A DNA stretch of 40,454 nt. Source: an uncultured Bacteroidales bacterium. Lineage in GTDB: Bacteria; Bacteroidota; Bacteroidia; Bacteroidales; F082. Positions 15,818 through 25,580 of the stretch are shown piece by piece. The notes beneath the pieces were generated by a model, which was given only the letters and a program-made list of their open reading frames with translations, was not told where the DNA came from and searched no databases. Positions within the stretch are counted from its first letter, which is position 1, and every line of letters starts with the position of its first letter. The DNA is taken from NCBI GenBank assembly GCA_900318085.1, contig ONJF01000031.1, positions 1-40,454 on the forward strand. The letters run 5' to 3'. The translations under genes and the position numbers were made by a program.

Positions 15818-17512
15818 TTATTCCCTCAACACTTTCCGCGTGAGGCATATTTCCGCATTACGGATTCTCAACATGTACATTCCTTTGGGCAAGTCGCCCA
15901 TCTCTATCCAACTGCTTTTGCCGCTGAAGGTCTTTGCTGCCACCACTTGGCCACTCATGTTGATGAGTTCCATCTCCGTGGCCTCGGCCTCGTTGGGCAG
16001 CACCACGCATACCGTGTTGTTCGTGGGGTTGGGATAGATTTCCGCCGAAGCTTCCTGCTGCATGGGCATTTCAGGAACGCTTATCGTACTATAGTCCACG
16101 GTATCCGTAATGTGGAACAACCAATAATCCTTCAAGTGATGGGGAAACTCGGGATTGCTCAATTGTGCGCAATTCGTGCAGTTCACGTCACCGCTTGAAC
16201 CGCTCGGAGGGCAGATCAAATTCCCAAGAACGGTATATTCCCTGTCGTTATGCTTGATGACATCCGTGATACTGGTTGAGCCAGCACCTCCGGCCGAGCC
16301 CAAGCAGCGTTCCCACAACAGATTGCCGTTGGCATCAATTCGGAATATCCAGCCTACGCCTTCATTCCATTCGTCCAAATTGATTTGACTGGCACTTGCC
16401 ACGTCGCCGTTTCTGGAATGGGTGTTTCCGAAAACGATAAATCCGCCATCTTCTGTCCGAAACGTTTTCAGCAAAAAATCATTGTCAGAGCCTCCGTAAC
16501 ACTTACTCCAAATGATATTGCGGTTATTGTCCACTTTCCAAAGCCAAATGTCAGAAGTGTATGGACCGTTGGGAGAGTTGTGCAATGTGCCATAGTGCCA
16601 TCCGCTGCCTTCCAAGTCACCGCTGTTGCAATTGGCCTGACCTCCAAACAGATACCCGTCATTCAATTCGACGACATCGATAAAACCACTATTCTCCTGC
16701 CTTTCTGGGGCCGTGTTCGCGCATCCGTAGCACTCATGCCACTCTATTTCGCCCGCCTGGCTCAACTTTACCAAGGTGGCATTAGACAATATTTCTGGAC
16801 AACGTATGTTCCCTTCCCCATAGGATTCGTTTTGCATACACACATAATAGCCCCCGTCCGAGGCCTGTTGGACAGTGAGAACGCTTTCATAAAGGGCTTG
16901 TGAGCCTAAGGTCAGTTCCCATTCCAAGTTGCCGTTTCGGTCATGCTTGATGAGCCAACCATCGTAGCCGCCAAAGATGTGGCCGACATCGCCACCCCCC
17001 ATGTCGTAATCTCCAGAATTGATAATGCCGCCGTCGCTGGTGTACAAGCGACCGCCTTCATATAAATGTCCATACTCATTGCCAAAGCAAACGCGCCACA
17101 ACTCATTACCATTGGAATCAATCTTAATGGTTGTAAGATTCCTTGCCCCATAGCAATCCCATTGGCCTACCAAAAAGTACTCGCCATCAGCGTTTTCATC
17201 CTTGAAAATCTTCACGAACAGGCTCATGATATCGAAGCACCAACCTTCCATGAATTCATAATTGTCTTTACTGATTTTTGCCACCCAAGTCCGTTGGTGG
17301 TTCCCATCGCATTGTATATGTCCTGTTCCAATGGAAGAAGGTTCCATCAGGCCAGCAACCAAGAAGAAATCCTCCTCTTCAACTATTGAATAGGCTATGT
17401 CGTCGCCATATCCCCCAAAACATTGCTGCTTGTCGATACGGATTTGCGCTTGCATCACCCCTCCCGCCATCAGCAGGAGCGCAAGCAGGGTGTAAAGTCT
17501 AATGTTTTTCAT
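15818..17512 (-). CDS. Beta-propeller-like (SBBP-type) secreted protein with T9SS sorting domain
   Basis: 564 residues with the shared signal peptide (NIRLYTLLALLLMAGGV). Repeats such as QCFGGYGDDIAYSIVE, KCYGGSDNDFLLKTF and RCLGSAGGAGSTSITD, each preceded by W and followed by a GGFIVFG or GYLFGG strand, form an SBBP-like propeller over residues 25-460. The function is unknown; such proteins are usually exposed scaffolds or adhesins. The sorting domain (EIYPNPTNNTVCVVL, MELINMSGQVVAAKTF, GMYMLRIRNA, KVLRE) is a type A variant not shared with the other genes here. The start overlaps the upstream stop by ATGA (17509-17512). Confidence 0.83.
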   Translation of the reverse strand: MKNIRLYTLLALLLMAGGVMQAQIRIDKQQCFGGYGDDIAYSIVEEEDFFLVAGLMEPSSIGTGHIQCDGNHQRTWVAKISKDNYEFMEGWCFDIMSLFVKIFKDENADGEYFLVGQWDCYGARNLTTIKIDSNGNELWRVCFGNEYGHLYEGGRLYTSDGGIINSGDYDMGGGDVGHIFGGYDGWLIKHDRNGNLEWELTLGSQALYESVLTVQQASDGGYYVCMQNESYGEGNIRCPEILSNATLVKLSQAGEIEWHECYGCANTAPERQENSGFIDVVELNDGYLFGGQANCNSGDLEGSGWHYGTLHNSPNGPYTSDIWLWKVDNNRNIIWSKCYGGSDNDFLLKTFRTEDGGFIVFGNTHSRNGDVASASQINLDEWNEGVGWIFRIDANGNLLWERCLGSAGGAGSTSITDVIKHNDREYTVLGNLICPPSGSSGDVNCTNCAQLSNPEFPHHLKDYWLFHITDTVDYSTISVPEMPMQQEASAEIYPNPTNNTVCVVLPNEAEATEMELINMSGQVVAAKTFSGKSSWIEMGDLPKGMYMLRIRNAEICLTRKVLRE

Positions 17513-19125
17513 CGTTTCGTGATTTTGTTCGTGTAAACTATCCCTTCTGCATCAGTAATGTGCAGCAAATAAACCCCTTCCACCAACTCCGCCACATCAA
17601 TCTCATTCGTCCCCCGAACTGTTTTCACCAATTGTCCATAGGCATTGTAAACCTGCACTTCGTCAGGACGGATGCCATCTATCGTTATTTTTTCCTTTGC
17701 GGGATTGGGGTAAACCCCAATCGTACTATTATCTTCTCCAACTCCGTCATAAACCTTGAAATAAGCCACAAGATGCATATCCTCAACCACATCAATGCCC
17801 AAAATCTCTTCAGTCGACACGATAACGCCATCCGACTTCCAGCAATCAAATTCAAAGCCTGGTCTTGGATATGCCTTGGCCCATGCCTTGATGTCACAAC
17901 AATCTGGGAGTTGGGTGACATAAGCGTATCCCATCTGTTCGTCGGCACTTTCCACTGTTATCTGGTACGGAAAAACTGCTGTGATGTTTGTATAATTAGC
18001 CCAATACTCATTGGTCGACTGAATGGCGAAATAATCGCACAGGGATGCACAAGGCACATAAATAGGTGTTGAATAATCGCCAAATGTATGTCCTCCGATA
18101 ATTGGAGGCACCGTCGCTTCAATGAAAACCGATTGTAATCCATCACACATAAACGCCTGTGAATCTATAAAACTGACACAAGGGCCAATAAGTACCGACG
18201 TAAGATTGTTTTCATAGAAAGCAGCGTAGCCGATAACCTCAAGAGAATCGGGGAGTATCAATTTGCCTTCAATGCCGCTACTGAAAAACGCACTTTCTCC
18301 TATGGTCTTCAAACCTGTTCCCAGTTTGAGGCTTGTCAAATAATGGGTATTGAAAAACGCCCACTCTCCAATTTCAACGCACCCGTCTCCTATAACCACA
18401 GATGTAACATTGGCATCAAAAAAAGCCTGTTCGCCTATGCGAGTCACGGAATTGGGGATGACGACATCACAAGCAAGATCGTCAAAACAATAAAACAGTT
18501 TTGCTGGAATATACACCACATTTTCTCCAATAGTAAGTGTATTAATATTTCTATTCCTAGACGAACCGAAAGGTGGCGAGGCCACATCATTGCAATGGGT
18601 TGCGTTGTAATGTATAATCTTCAAGTTAGAACAATCAAATGCATGATATCCAATGTTTTGCACAGATTCACCGATGGTTAGCTCGTGCACGGAAACCCAA
18701 GAAAAAGCCTCGGATCCAACAGTAATCACACTATCTGGAATTACAAGATGATGCCCATATCCGTTTGTGTTGGTACCATGGAATGCATGTGAACCTATTT
18801 CAACCAAAGTATTGGACAAGGTGGCCGCACCCAAAGAATAACAACCATAAAAAGCATGTGGCCCTATTTTTGTCACTGCATAGGTGATGCCTTGATATTC
18901 CACGCTATCAGGAATCGTCAAATCACCTTGGGGCATTTCATAACCGGAATAATAGTTGTTTTGTCCGCCATAACAAGGATAAGTAACCGTTACAGAAATG
19001 CCATCGTCATTGATGTTATAGTAAAGCGTTTGTCCCGTCGAACATATTGCATCAAAATCGTAAGCGAAAAGCCTTGAAGCCATCATCAGCAGCACAAGCA
19101 GGGTGTATAGTCTATTGTTTCTCAT
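17509..19125 (-). CDS. BspA-like leucine-rich repeat protein with InlB-B-like repeat and T9SS sorting domain
   Basis: 538 residues. The signal peptide ends at ASRLFA. LRR_5/BspA repeats run from about 65 to 380 (IPDSVEYQGITYAVTKIGPH; IPNSVTRIGEQAFFD; LPDSLEVIGYAAFYEN). A domain at about 385-455 (ITVESADEQMGYAYV, AYPRPGFEFDCWKSDG, VVEDMHLVAYFKV) resembles the InlB B-repeat. The C-terminal T9SS type A domain reads GVYPNPAKEKITIDGI to YTNKITKR. The protein should be displayed on the surface, where BspA-type proteins bind host or bacterial partners. It overlaps both neighbours by ATGA, so it is translationally coupled within the operon. Confidence 0.9.
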   Translation of the reverse strand: MRNNRLYTLLVLLMMASRLFAYDFDAICSTGQTLYYNINDDGISVTVTYPCYGGQNNYYSGYEMPQGDLTIPDSVEYQGITYAVTKIGPHAFYGCYSLGAATLSNTLVEIGSHAFHGTNTNGYGHHLVIPDSVITVGSEAFSWVSVHELTIGESVQNIGYHAFDCSNLKIIHYNATHCNDVASPPFGSSRNRNINTLTIGENVVYIPAKLFYCFDDLACDVVIPNSVTRIGEQAFFDANVTSVVIGDGCVEIGEWAFFNTHYLTSLKLGTGLKTIGESAFFSSGIEGKLILPDSLEVIGYAAFYENNLTSVLIGPCVSFIDSQAFMCDGLQSVFIEATVPPIIGGHTFGDYSTPIYVPCASLCDYFAIQSTNEYWANYTNITAVFPYQITVESADEQMGYAYVTQLPDCCDIKAWAKAYPRPGFEFDCWKSDGVIVSTEEILGIDVVEDMHLVAYFKVYDGVGEDNSTIGVYPNPAKEKITIDGIRPDEVQVYNAYGQLVKTVRGTNEIDVAELVEGVYLLHITDAEGIVYTNKITKR

Positions 19126-21110
19126 CGTTTCGTGATTTTGTTCGTGTATACTTTCCCATCTGCATCCGCAATGCGTAATAGATAAACTCCTTGCGGCAAG
19201 TCTGCTACAGGAATTTCATTTGAGCCTTGAATGGTTTTCACTAACTGCCCAAGGGCGTTGTAAACCTGCACTTCAGAAACCTCAATCCCTTCAATGTGAA
19301 CAAGATTGCTGGTTGGATTGGGATAGATGCAAACATAGGCATCCGAAACGGATTCATTGATTCCGTTTGGCCATTGGCTGCCAAAGAGTGGGAACCCGCC
19401 GTTTGACATCTCTGCATCTTCGCGCCAGCGGCTGATTGAACCCAACACGGGAAATTCCGTTTCTATTTGCTCCGCGCCCAAATTCAAGGCGGTGAGCAGG
19501 TCGTCTGTATTGTGCATCGGAGTTTCAAGTTGCCATGCCGAAGGCGAGGTCGTTGGGCCGAAAGCACTTGAATTTTCGAGTTCGGGGCCTTGGCCATTGC
19601 TGCCGTATTCGTCAGAGGCCAACCAATAGCAACTGCTGAATTGGTCGTTGGTGGAAGAATATCCGACAATGGCTCCTCTCGGACAGACATAATTGTCAAT
19701 TTCATGGATGAGTTCGCCGGTGCTGTAGGCATTGATGACCCTGTCTTGCGAAAGCGACAATTCGCCCACGATGCCACCAACACCTAAACGTGCCCCTACG
19801 GTTGCTGTATTGTACACGTTCAGTATCCTCACAATATAACCATTATGGCCTATAATGCCACCTGCGAGACATGCATTGTCGACCACCACGCCGCTATTGC
19901 TGCAATCCACAATGAACAGTTCCTCAATGTAATTACCTTCTGCATATCCTATAATGCCTCCCGCCTCATCGCTGGAACCTGTAATGTCCCCGAAGTTATG
20001 GCAATTGCGAATGAAGTTTTCGCACGGCGACCCAGCAAGGAGCGGGTCAGGCTCATATCTTCCAACCATGCCCCCAATTTCAGAAATGCCACCTGCTCCA
20101 CCTCCATAAATCCAGCCGTAATTCTCGCAGTTTAAGATATTCCCTCCATACAACTTGCCCACCATTCCGCCACTTTGATAATTGCCGGTTACATTGGCAC
20201 CATTCTGGCAATCGGTGAAGTTGGCACTGATTCCCAGGCCCATCATGCCTCCTGCATATTGGGAACAATGCACCTCGTTCCAGCAACGGCATGACTCCAT
20301 ATTGCCGTCACGCATGAAACCGACAAGACCGCCAACGCACTCCGTACCCATCATAACGGCATTGCCTGTGCAATTCGACACGACTACAGGCACCGACGGC
20401 CCCCAAAGCAGGTATTCGGTGATTTCACCCACCAGTCCACCAGAAAGCCTTCCGTATACGGTTACATCTTGCCCTACGTGACAATCAACAATGTGGCAGG
20501 TGTCGTTGGAGTTTTGGCTCATGTAGTAGGGCAAGCCGAAGAAACCCGCCAAGCCGCCCGCCGACCTTACTTCGCAAGTGACGGAAACATCGTCAATATA
20601 GCAGCCAGTAATGTCGGTCAATCCTGCATATCCTACCAACGCACCCGTATACTGCGTCCCGTTCAATCGGCAATTTTGAAGCGTAACATTTTGTATTACA
20701 GCACCGTTTGTACAGCCGAACAAGCCAGCAATTCCATGTCCGGAATTTGACTGGCAAACCAAGCCGGAGATACTCATTTTGTTGCCGTCGAAATGACCCG
20801 TGAAATAGGGTGGCTCGTTCCCGACGACATGCCCGATGGGTGTCCAAAGCACGGGATCGACATCGGGGTTCTCGTTCAGGCAGATGTTGTCCGTCAGCAT
20901 GTAGTAGGCGTTGCCGCCTATTCCATCGTTGGTTTGTTGCGCGAGCAAGGCTAATTGTTCAGCGGTGGCGATTTGATAAGGGTTTTCGGGTGTGCCGTCG
21001 CCGCCAGCGTATGCTTCGGCAACAGTACCGTCCCAGCAAGTGTTTTGGGCCATCACCCCTCCCGCCATCATCAGGAGCGCAAGCAGGGTGTAAATTTTCG
21101 TTGCTTTCAT
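19122..21110 (-). CDS. GLUG-repeat surface protein with T9SS sorting domain, first gene of a six-gene operon
   Basis: 662 residues from the ATG at 21110, chosen because a TAACTTTG box and a signal peptide (IYTLLALLMMAGGVMAQ) fit it; the in-frame ATG at 21137 lies inside the -7 box. The opening TCWDGTVAEAYAGGDGT then NPYQIATAEQLALLAQQT matches the other GLUG proteins. GLUG-like units (GIAGLFG, GALVGYAGL, GGLVGEI, GGMVGRY, GGIIGYA) run from 130 to 500. The sorting domain (CIYPNPTSNLVHIEG to YTNKITKR) is of the BspA-like kind, not that of the GLUG gene at 12645, so domain and sorting tail have been reassorted. It is probably an adhesin or stalk. Confidence 0.9.
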   Translation of the reverse strand: MKATKIYTLLALLMMAGGVMAQNTCWDGTVAEAYAGGDGTPENPYQIATAEQLALLAQQTNDGIGGNAYYMLTDNICLNENPDVDPVLWTPIGHVVGNEPPYFTGHFDGNKMSISGLVCQSNSGHGIAGLFGCTNGAVIQNVTLQNCRLNGTQYTGALVGYAGLTDITGCYIDDVSVTCEVRSAGGLAGFFGLPYYMSQNSNDTCHIVDCHVGQDVTVYGRLSGGLVGEITEYLLWGPSVPVVVSNCTGNAVMMGTECVGGLVGFMRDGNMESCRCWNEVHCSQYAGGMMGLGISANFTDCQNGANVTGNYQSGGMVGKLYGGNILNCENYGWIYGGGAGGISEIGGMVGRYEPDPLLAGSPCENFIRNCHNFGDITGSSDEAGGIIGYAEGNYIEELFIVDCSNSGVVVDNACLAGGIIGHNGYIVRILNVYNTATVGARLGVGGIVGELSLSQDRVINAYSTGELIHEIDNYVCPRGAIVGYSSTNDQFSSCYWLASDEYGSNGQGPELENSSAFGPTTSPSAWQLETPMHNTDDLLTALNLGAEQIETEFPVLGSISRWREDAEMSNGGFPLFGSQWPNGINESVSDAYVCIYPNPTSNLVHIEGIEVSEVQVYNALGQLVKTIQGSNEIPVADLPQGVYLLRIADADGKVYTNKITKR

Positions 21111-21134
21111 TGGGGTTCGGTTTTGAAATTTTCG

Positions 21135-21280
21135 CAAAGTTAATGATAAAGATTACTTGTCAAGAACTTTTCACGGGCAACTCCTGCCTTGTCCATACTT
21201 TTTCTTGTTGCCAACTCTTCAAAATATTGTTTTTCAATGATTTGAAAAATAGCAGCAAAACGGCTTGTCCCTATTTTTTT
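21135..21280 (-). promoter_or_regulatory. Promoter and operator-like element of the six-gene operon (module 5)
   Basis: The -7 box TAACTTTG is at 21135-21142, 24 nt before the start at 21110, with TTG at 21161-21163. On the plus strand, direct repeats CTTGTCC-n-TA-n-TTTTT begin at 21188 and 21264 (76 bp apart), with ATTG-TTTTT-CAAT at 21226-21238 between them. The palindrome centre is 90 bp from the -7 box, one helical turn further than in modules 1 and 3. Unlike the other four, no regulator gene precedes it, so a trans-acting regulator is implied; its TCC-n-TA boxes most resemble those of module 4. Confidence 0.6.
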
Positions 21281-21319
21281 GACAACACGCAATCTGTTTT
21301 CATCCCTCGAAAGGTATTT

Positions 21320-22837
21320 TCATTCCTTAATCCACTTCCCAACTTCCGCTTCCTTCCCCTCTACTATTACCTTCCAAACATAAGCCCCCGAAGGCCAACT
21401 TTCAGCATTTATCAAAGTGACATTCTCCGTAATTTCTTTCTTGCAAACCAGTTTCCCAGTCAAGTCATAGATTTCCACGCGGGCATTCTGCAATCCCGTG
21501 CGGATATTAAGCGTGTTATGGCCAGGATTAGGATAAGCCACCGCCACAGCAAAGCCAGCGTCATGGGCTTCCTCAATGTCATCCAAGATGCCTTGACTGA
21601 CTTTGAATATGGTGTGCTCCCAGACAGAGGGGTCTTCCCTGTTAAAGCCAATACATATCACAAGACAGCCTCCATTGGGACTAGCATGAACGCTTACCGG
21701 ATACAAAGCCCTTGTTTCGTTGTGATAATAGATCTCGCCTTTCTTGTTTAAGTCTTCGTCAAGCCAAGCAAGATAAAAATTATTGCAGATATCTATACTG
21801 GCTCGAAAGTCCATGTGCGCAAGCATGTAAACGTCGCCCGATTCAGTGAAATCAATGGCGTTTTGTTGGGCACCTTGGCTGTCGACCAGCCGATGCATGC
21901 CCCAAGTGTAGTTTTCCTCAACGAAGTTTTCATCCATCACCGCTATGCCTATCTCATCGTCAATGGGTTGCGGATATGGGGTGTTCACGCTTCCTACGAC
22001 GTATATCTTACCGTTGTACGGATTGGCATGGTAGGAATCGGGGTCTTCAATCATGCCAGGATATATGAAACTACTAATATTCTCTCTCTTCAACACTGTG
22101 TTCAACTCCGAATCAAGCAGATAGCCATTGACATAAATGCCGTAATAGGAGCCGTAATCGTTTAACTCCTGTACTATAAGTCGGCACCCCAAGGAATCGG
22201 GAGCAGGTTCAAGCCAATGGTTGAAAACACAATGAATCAAGTCATCGAAAACCCGTTCTCCGACCAACTCACCTTTGGAATCGAATTTCATAATCCTAAC
22301 TCCTGTCATTACTTGATTTCCGTTGGAATGTTTGTAAAGGCTGTCTGGGGCGTAGGCAAGAAAACTAGTACCATCCTTGCAAACGACGGCTCTTGTTATG
22401 TAGGTCTGCCAACCGTCTTCGAGCATGAAATCACCCATCTTGTCGCCATAGTCTTTCACGGTCATCTGCAAGTCTTCGTCAATTTCAATGGCGTGAAACG
22501 TGGTCGAATCCTCCACAGTCTCATAAAAGAACTGCAAGTATTTGTGGTTGGGTAATCTCATGAAACGGGAAACGAGATAGGTTTCAGATTCTGGCGCGAA
22601 TGGGTAATCGACGGTACCAAGTATTTCGCCATTCTCCCGCATTTTGACAAACTGAAACTTCTCCGTGTTTGTGGTAAACACAATCATTTCCTCCGTGTTG
22701 ATGTACTGCGCATAAACAGGCGTGGCTTCATCTGTCACGAAGACTTCTTCAAGGTCGTAATACTCTTGCCCTTGCATCGTCACCCCTCCCGCCATCAGCA
22801 GGAGCGCAAGCAGGGTTGTAACTCTTGTAGCTTTCAT
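21320..22837 (-). CDS. T9SS-sorted surface protein of the DSLGCR family, unknown function
   Basis: 505 residues with the shared signal peptide (TTLLALLLMAGGVTMQGQ). The central part (25-425) has recurring strand-like units: FVKMRENGEILG, IMKFDSKGELVGERVFDD, APDSLGCRLIVQE and SPNGGCLVICIG. These suggest a beta-propeller-like fold shared with the genes at 30170-31667, 33681 and 35392. I cannot name the domain. The C-terminal T9SS type A domain (VAYPNPGHNTLNIRTGL to VGKWIKE) marks surface export. It lies after the hairpin-ended repeat at 22877 and probably depends on read-through from the operon starting at 27173. Confidence 0.83.
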   Translation of the reverse strand: MKATRVTTLLALLLMAGGVTMQGQEYYDLEEVFVTDEATPVYAQYINTEEMIVFTTNTEKFQFVKMRENGEILGTVDYPFAPESETYLVSRFMRLPNHKYLQFFYETVEDSTTFHAIEIDEDLQMTVKDYGDKMGDFMLEDGWQTYITRAVVCKDGTSFLAYAPDSLYKHSNGNQVMTGVRIMKFDSKGELVGERVFDDLIHCVFNHWLEPAPDSLGCRLIVQELNDYGSYYGIYVNGYLLDSELNTVLKRENISSFIYPGMIEDPDSYHANPYNGKIYVVGSVNTPYPQPIDDEIGIAVMDENFVEENYTWGMHRLVDSQGAQQNAIDFTESGDVYMLAHMDFRASIDICNNFYLAWLDEDLNKKGEIYYHNETRALYPVSVHASPNGGCLVICIGFNREDPSVWEHTIFKVSQGILDDIEEAHDAGFAVAVAYPNPGHNTLNIRTGLQNARVEIYDLTGKLVCKKEITENVTLINAESWPSGAYVWKVIVEGKEAEVGKWIKE

Positions 22838-22876
22838 TGTAACATAGCTTCTATTGTTTTACTTCATTTAGATTTT

Positions 22877-23009
22877 GAGATTCCCTTTCGGGAATGGAGT
22901 AGTGTCCGCTTTTGAACTGCGGCGGCATAAGCCACTTCCAAATTTGCAACACCACTCACCGCCGCCTTTTGACCTCATGTCATTACTCCATTCCCCGCAG
23001 GGGAATCTC
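22877..23009. repeat. Hairpin-ended interspersed element, copy B
   Basis: 133 bp, the most divergent of four copies: GAGATTCCC...GGGAATGGAGT at the left, inverted ACTCCATTCCCC...GGGGAATCTC at the right, and an inner GCGGCGGC / GCCGCCGCC stem. The right end abuts the stop codon (23010-23012) of the protease gene. Unlike the other copies it lies inside a likely transcription unit. Confidence 0.8.
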
Positions 23010-25562
23010 CTATTCCTTTACCACTATTCGCACAGAGTGTTCTTCGCCATAAGTATCCGTAATGCGCAGCAGGTAAAGCCCTTCCGGAAGGCCGCTCACA
23101 TTGACTTCGTTGGTGCCACGGACCACCTTTACCAGTTGGCCCAAGGCGTTGTACACCTGGATTTCATCCGCTTCAAGGCCATCAATCCGCAGGGTCTCCA
23201 AGGCAGGATTGGGATAGACCTCCACCCTACCCGCTTCGGTTTCGGCCACTCCATCCACCGACCAATACACCCGCACGAAATACTCAAATTCGCTGTACTT
23301 CGAGCGTGCCGGGGCGGAATAGCAGTCGATGTCTTGGTAATAGGCCACCACTTTGTAAAGATAGAAGGTCTCGTCCTCCAATGGGGAGTTGTCGGTATAG
23401 GATGTGGAACTAGCACCCAATGTCTTGATTTTCTGCCAGTTCATATCGGCTTCTTTGGTACGGTAGACGAAATAGCCCGAAAGGCCGTCATGAGGTTGGG
23501 GGGCTACCCATGTGAGTTTTATCTTGTTGTTGCTGGTCATCTCATACCACAGGTGGGTGGGGGGCTGGCAGTCGTCGCCAATGGTGGCACAAGCCTCGTT
23601 GGTCGGGTCACTTTCGCCCGAAGCGCAAAAAGCGGTCACAAAGTAGCAATGCCCGCCATGCGTCGCTGTTTCATCGACAAAAGTAGCAGGGTTGTCTCTC
23701 ACCGTCTGAAGCAGTTGCCCGTCACGATACACATTATAATCTGCGTTCTCAACATAGGATGTCCAAGCCAGAACGATATGTTCATCTTCGGCAAAAGCCC
23801 ACAAATCGGTGGGTGCATCGCAATCCGTGCCATTGCCGCAACTGTTGTTGGTTTGCAGGAAAACACCGTCATCGATGCCTTCCAGAGCACCAGAATACGA
23901 ATAAACGACATGATTTTCAGCATCCTTGATGACAAAACTCACATCGCTAACCGTACTGCTTCCTTTGGACCAGGCAAAAGAGACATGACCCAGAGGCACA
24001 GCAACAGAGAGTGTCTCGCTGCTTGAGTGCGCCGTGACCGACTCCATCACCTGCATTGCGTTGTTAATCACTTGTATGGAAGCGCCTTGCCATCCGTTGA
24101 AGAAGGTGGTCCCTGCCACGATAGTCCAAGTGCAGGAAGGCCCGAAGCGCACACCGCTTTCGGTGGCAATCCTTCCGTGGAGACCGTTGTTCACCGCATA
24201 GACCTGATAATCGTGCAAGCCATAAAACGGCACTTCGTCGGTGATTTCCATGGCCGCGCCTGGAGCAACATCGTCTTGGGTATAAACCACCCTGCCGTCA
24301 CGCTTGACGACGATTTGGTCGATATGGGTCAAATTGCTATTGTTCAATGACTTTGTTGGATTGTTCCAATGCACGGTACAGGTATATGAATCATCGGAAA
24401 GCGGCTGTACGCTCAAATTAGTGGGTTCCTTGGGCGTAGCGTTGTAAACACCGGAAGGAATGGCGTCGGCAATCATCTTTTGGGCCAGGTTCCAAGTCTG
24501 GTTGTAGGTTTGCAGGTTGTCGATGCTGAACCAGCCATCGAGGGAACCGCCCCAACTCCAGTTGATGTGAAACAGGCCGTTGTCGTCGTAGCCATCGCAG
24601 ATGAACGAATGGCCCTGGCTCCCTCCATCGGTGCCTGCATACAAGATGGGGATACCCATGTCCAAGGCATCGCGCATCATGGCTACCCATTCATCGTAGG
24701 GATAATCGTCCCTAAACAGATTGTGCGAAGTACCATAGCCGAAATAGGAACTCATCGCCGGAGGGATGCTTTGGTGCAATGCACCGCTCGCCATAGCACC
24801 ATAATTCATGTCAACGCTCACCCCGCAATGATAAATAAGGATGGCAACATATTCATTGTCAGCATTTAGCGACTCTGGCATTTCTTCCCATTGGTAAGTG
24901 GTCGCACCGAAATTTGCAGAGAGGGTGCCATAAAGGTAACTGTTGTATGAATGGGAGCCTGTGCCATGTTCAGGATAGTTCCAATACTTCATCACCTGTG
25001 CCATCGATGTGGCCACACAACCTGCCAAGGCGCAATGGCAAGGACCTTCATCGTCTTTCGGGCAATACGCATTATAATAGCAGTCTTGGTCCCAATGCGT
25101 AGCAACCAAAGGTTCTACCACCACAGATCTCAAGGCTTGTGTTTTGCCACAATGTTCAAGGTTCTCCCATTCTTGAGCAATCACAAAATCAGCTTTTTTC
25201 AAGTTCTCCTCCGCGAAATCAACGGATTGTCCATAGCCATTGAGGAAGTAGGCCAATCCGTCAGGGATGTTTTCCGTGTTGAAAGCACCTGTTTCGGCAT
25301 AGCCGAGAATGGGACTAGTAAGGTCGCTGGCCGAGACGATGACGAAACCGCCCGAAGTGCCATTGAAGACATGGAACGAAGCCTTGCCTTTTTCCGTAAC
25401 GGCGGTGTAGACCCAGTCCAGTTGCGTGTCGTTTTTGAAATTGGCCTCGACAAACTTGGCGCCCAAGGCCTTGGCGCGCTCCACGCTGACCGTTCCGCCA
25501 AACAATGGGGCCGAAGCCATCAGCAGAACGGCAAGCAAACCGTAGAATCTGTTGTTTTTCAT
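23010..25562 (-). CDS. Secreted C10 family (streptopain-like) cysteine protease with T9SS sorting domain
   Basis: 850 residues. After the signal peptide, residues 25-130 form an inhibitory Spi/pro-like region (FHVFNGTSGGFVIVSASD). The peptidase C10 domain follows: catalytic Cys182 in AGCVATSMAQVMKYW, His318 in GSQGHSFICDGY, and HINWSWGG at 332-339, as in SpeB of Streptococcus and interpain/periodontain of Prevotella and Porphyromonas. Three fibronectin III-like segments (about 370-770) come next, for example PTHLWYEMTSNNKIKLTWVA. The T9SS type A sorting domain (EVYPNPALETLRI to SVRIVVKE) closes it. It should be a surface or released endopeptidase activated by removal of the propeptide. It is the second gene of the operon starting at 27173, with an 18-bp gap. 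Confidence 0.93.
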   Translation of the reverse strand: MKNNRFYGLLAVLLMASAPLFGGTVSVERAKALGAKFVEANFKNDTQLDWVYTAVTEKGKASFHVFNGTSGGFVIVSASDLTSPILGYAETGAFNTENIPDGLAYFLNGYGQSVDFAEENLKKADFVIAQEWENLEHCGKTQALRSVVVEPLVATHWDQDCYYNAYCPKDDEGPCHCALAGCVATSMAQVMKYWNYPEHGTGSHSYNSYLYGTLSANFGATTYQWEEMPESLNADNEYVAILIYHCGVSVDMNYGAMASGALHQSIPPAMSSYFGYGTSHNLFRDDYPYDEWVAMMRDALDMGIPILYAGTDGGSQGHSFICDGYDDNGLFHINWSWGGSLDGWFSIDNLQTYNQTWNLAQKMIADAIPSGVYNATPKEPTNLSVQPLSDDSYTCTVHWNNPTKSLNNSNLTHIDQIVVKRDGRVVYTQDDVAPGAAMEITDEVPFYGLHDYQVYAVNNGLHGRIATESGVRFGPSCTWTIVAGTTFFNGWQGASIQVINNAMQVMESVTAHSSSETLSVAVPLGHVSFAWSKGSSTVSDVSFVIKDAENHVVYSYSGALEGIDDGVFLQTNNSCGNGTDCDAPTDLWAFAEDEHIVLAWTSYVENADYNVYRDGQLLQTVRDNPATFVDETATHGGHCYFVTAFCASGESDPTNEACATIGDDCQPPTHLWYEMTSNNKIKLTWVAPQPHDGLSGYFVYRTKEADMNWQKIKTLGASSTSYTDNSPLEDETFYLYKVVAYYQDIDCYSAPARSKYSEFEYFVRVYWSVDGVAETEAGRVEVYPNPALETLRIDGLEADEIQVYNALGQLVKVVRGTNEVNVSGLPEGLYLLRITDTYGEEHSVRIVVKE

Positions 25563-25580
25563 TTTATTTTGTTTTTTGTG

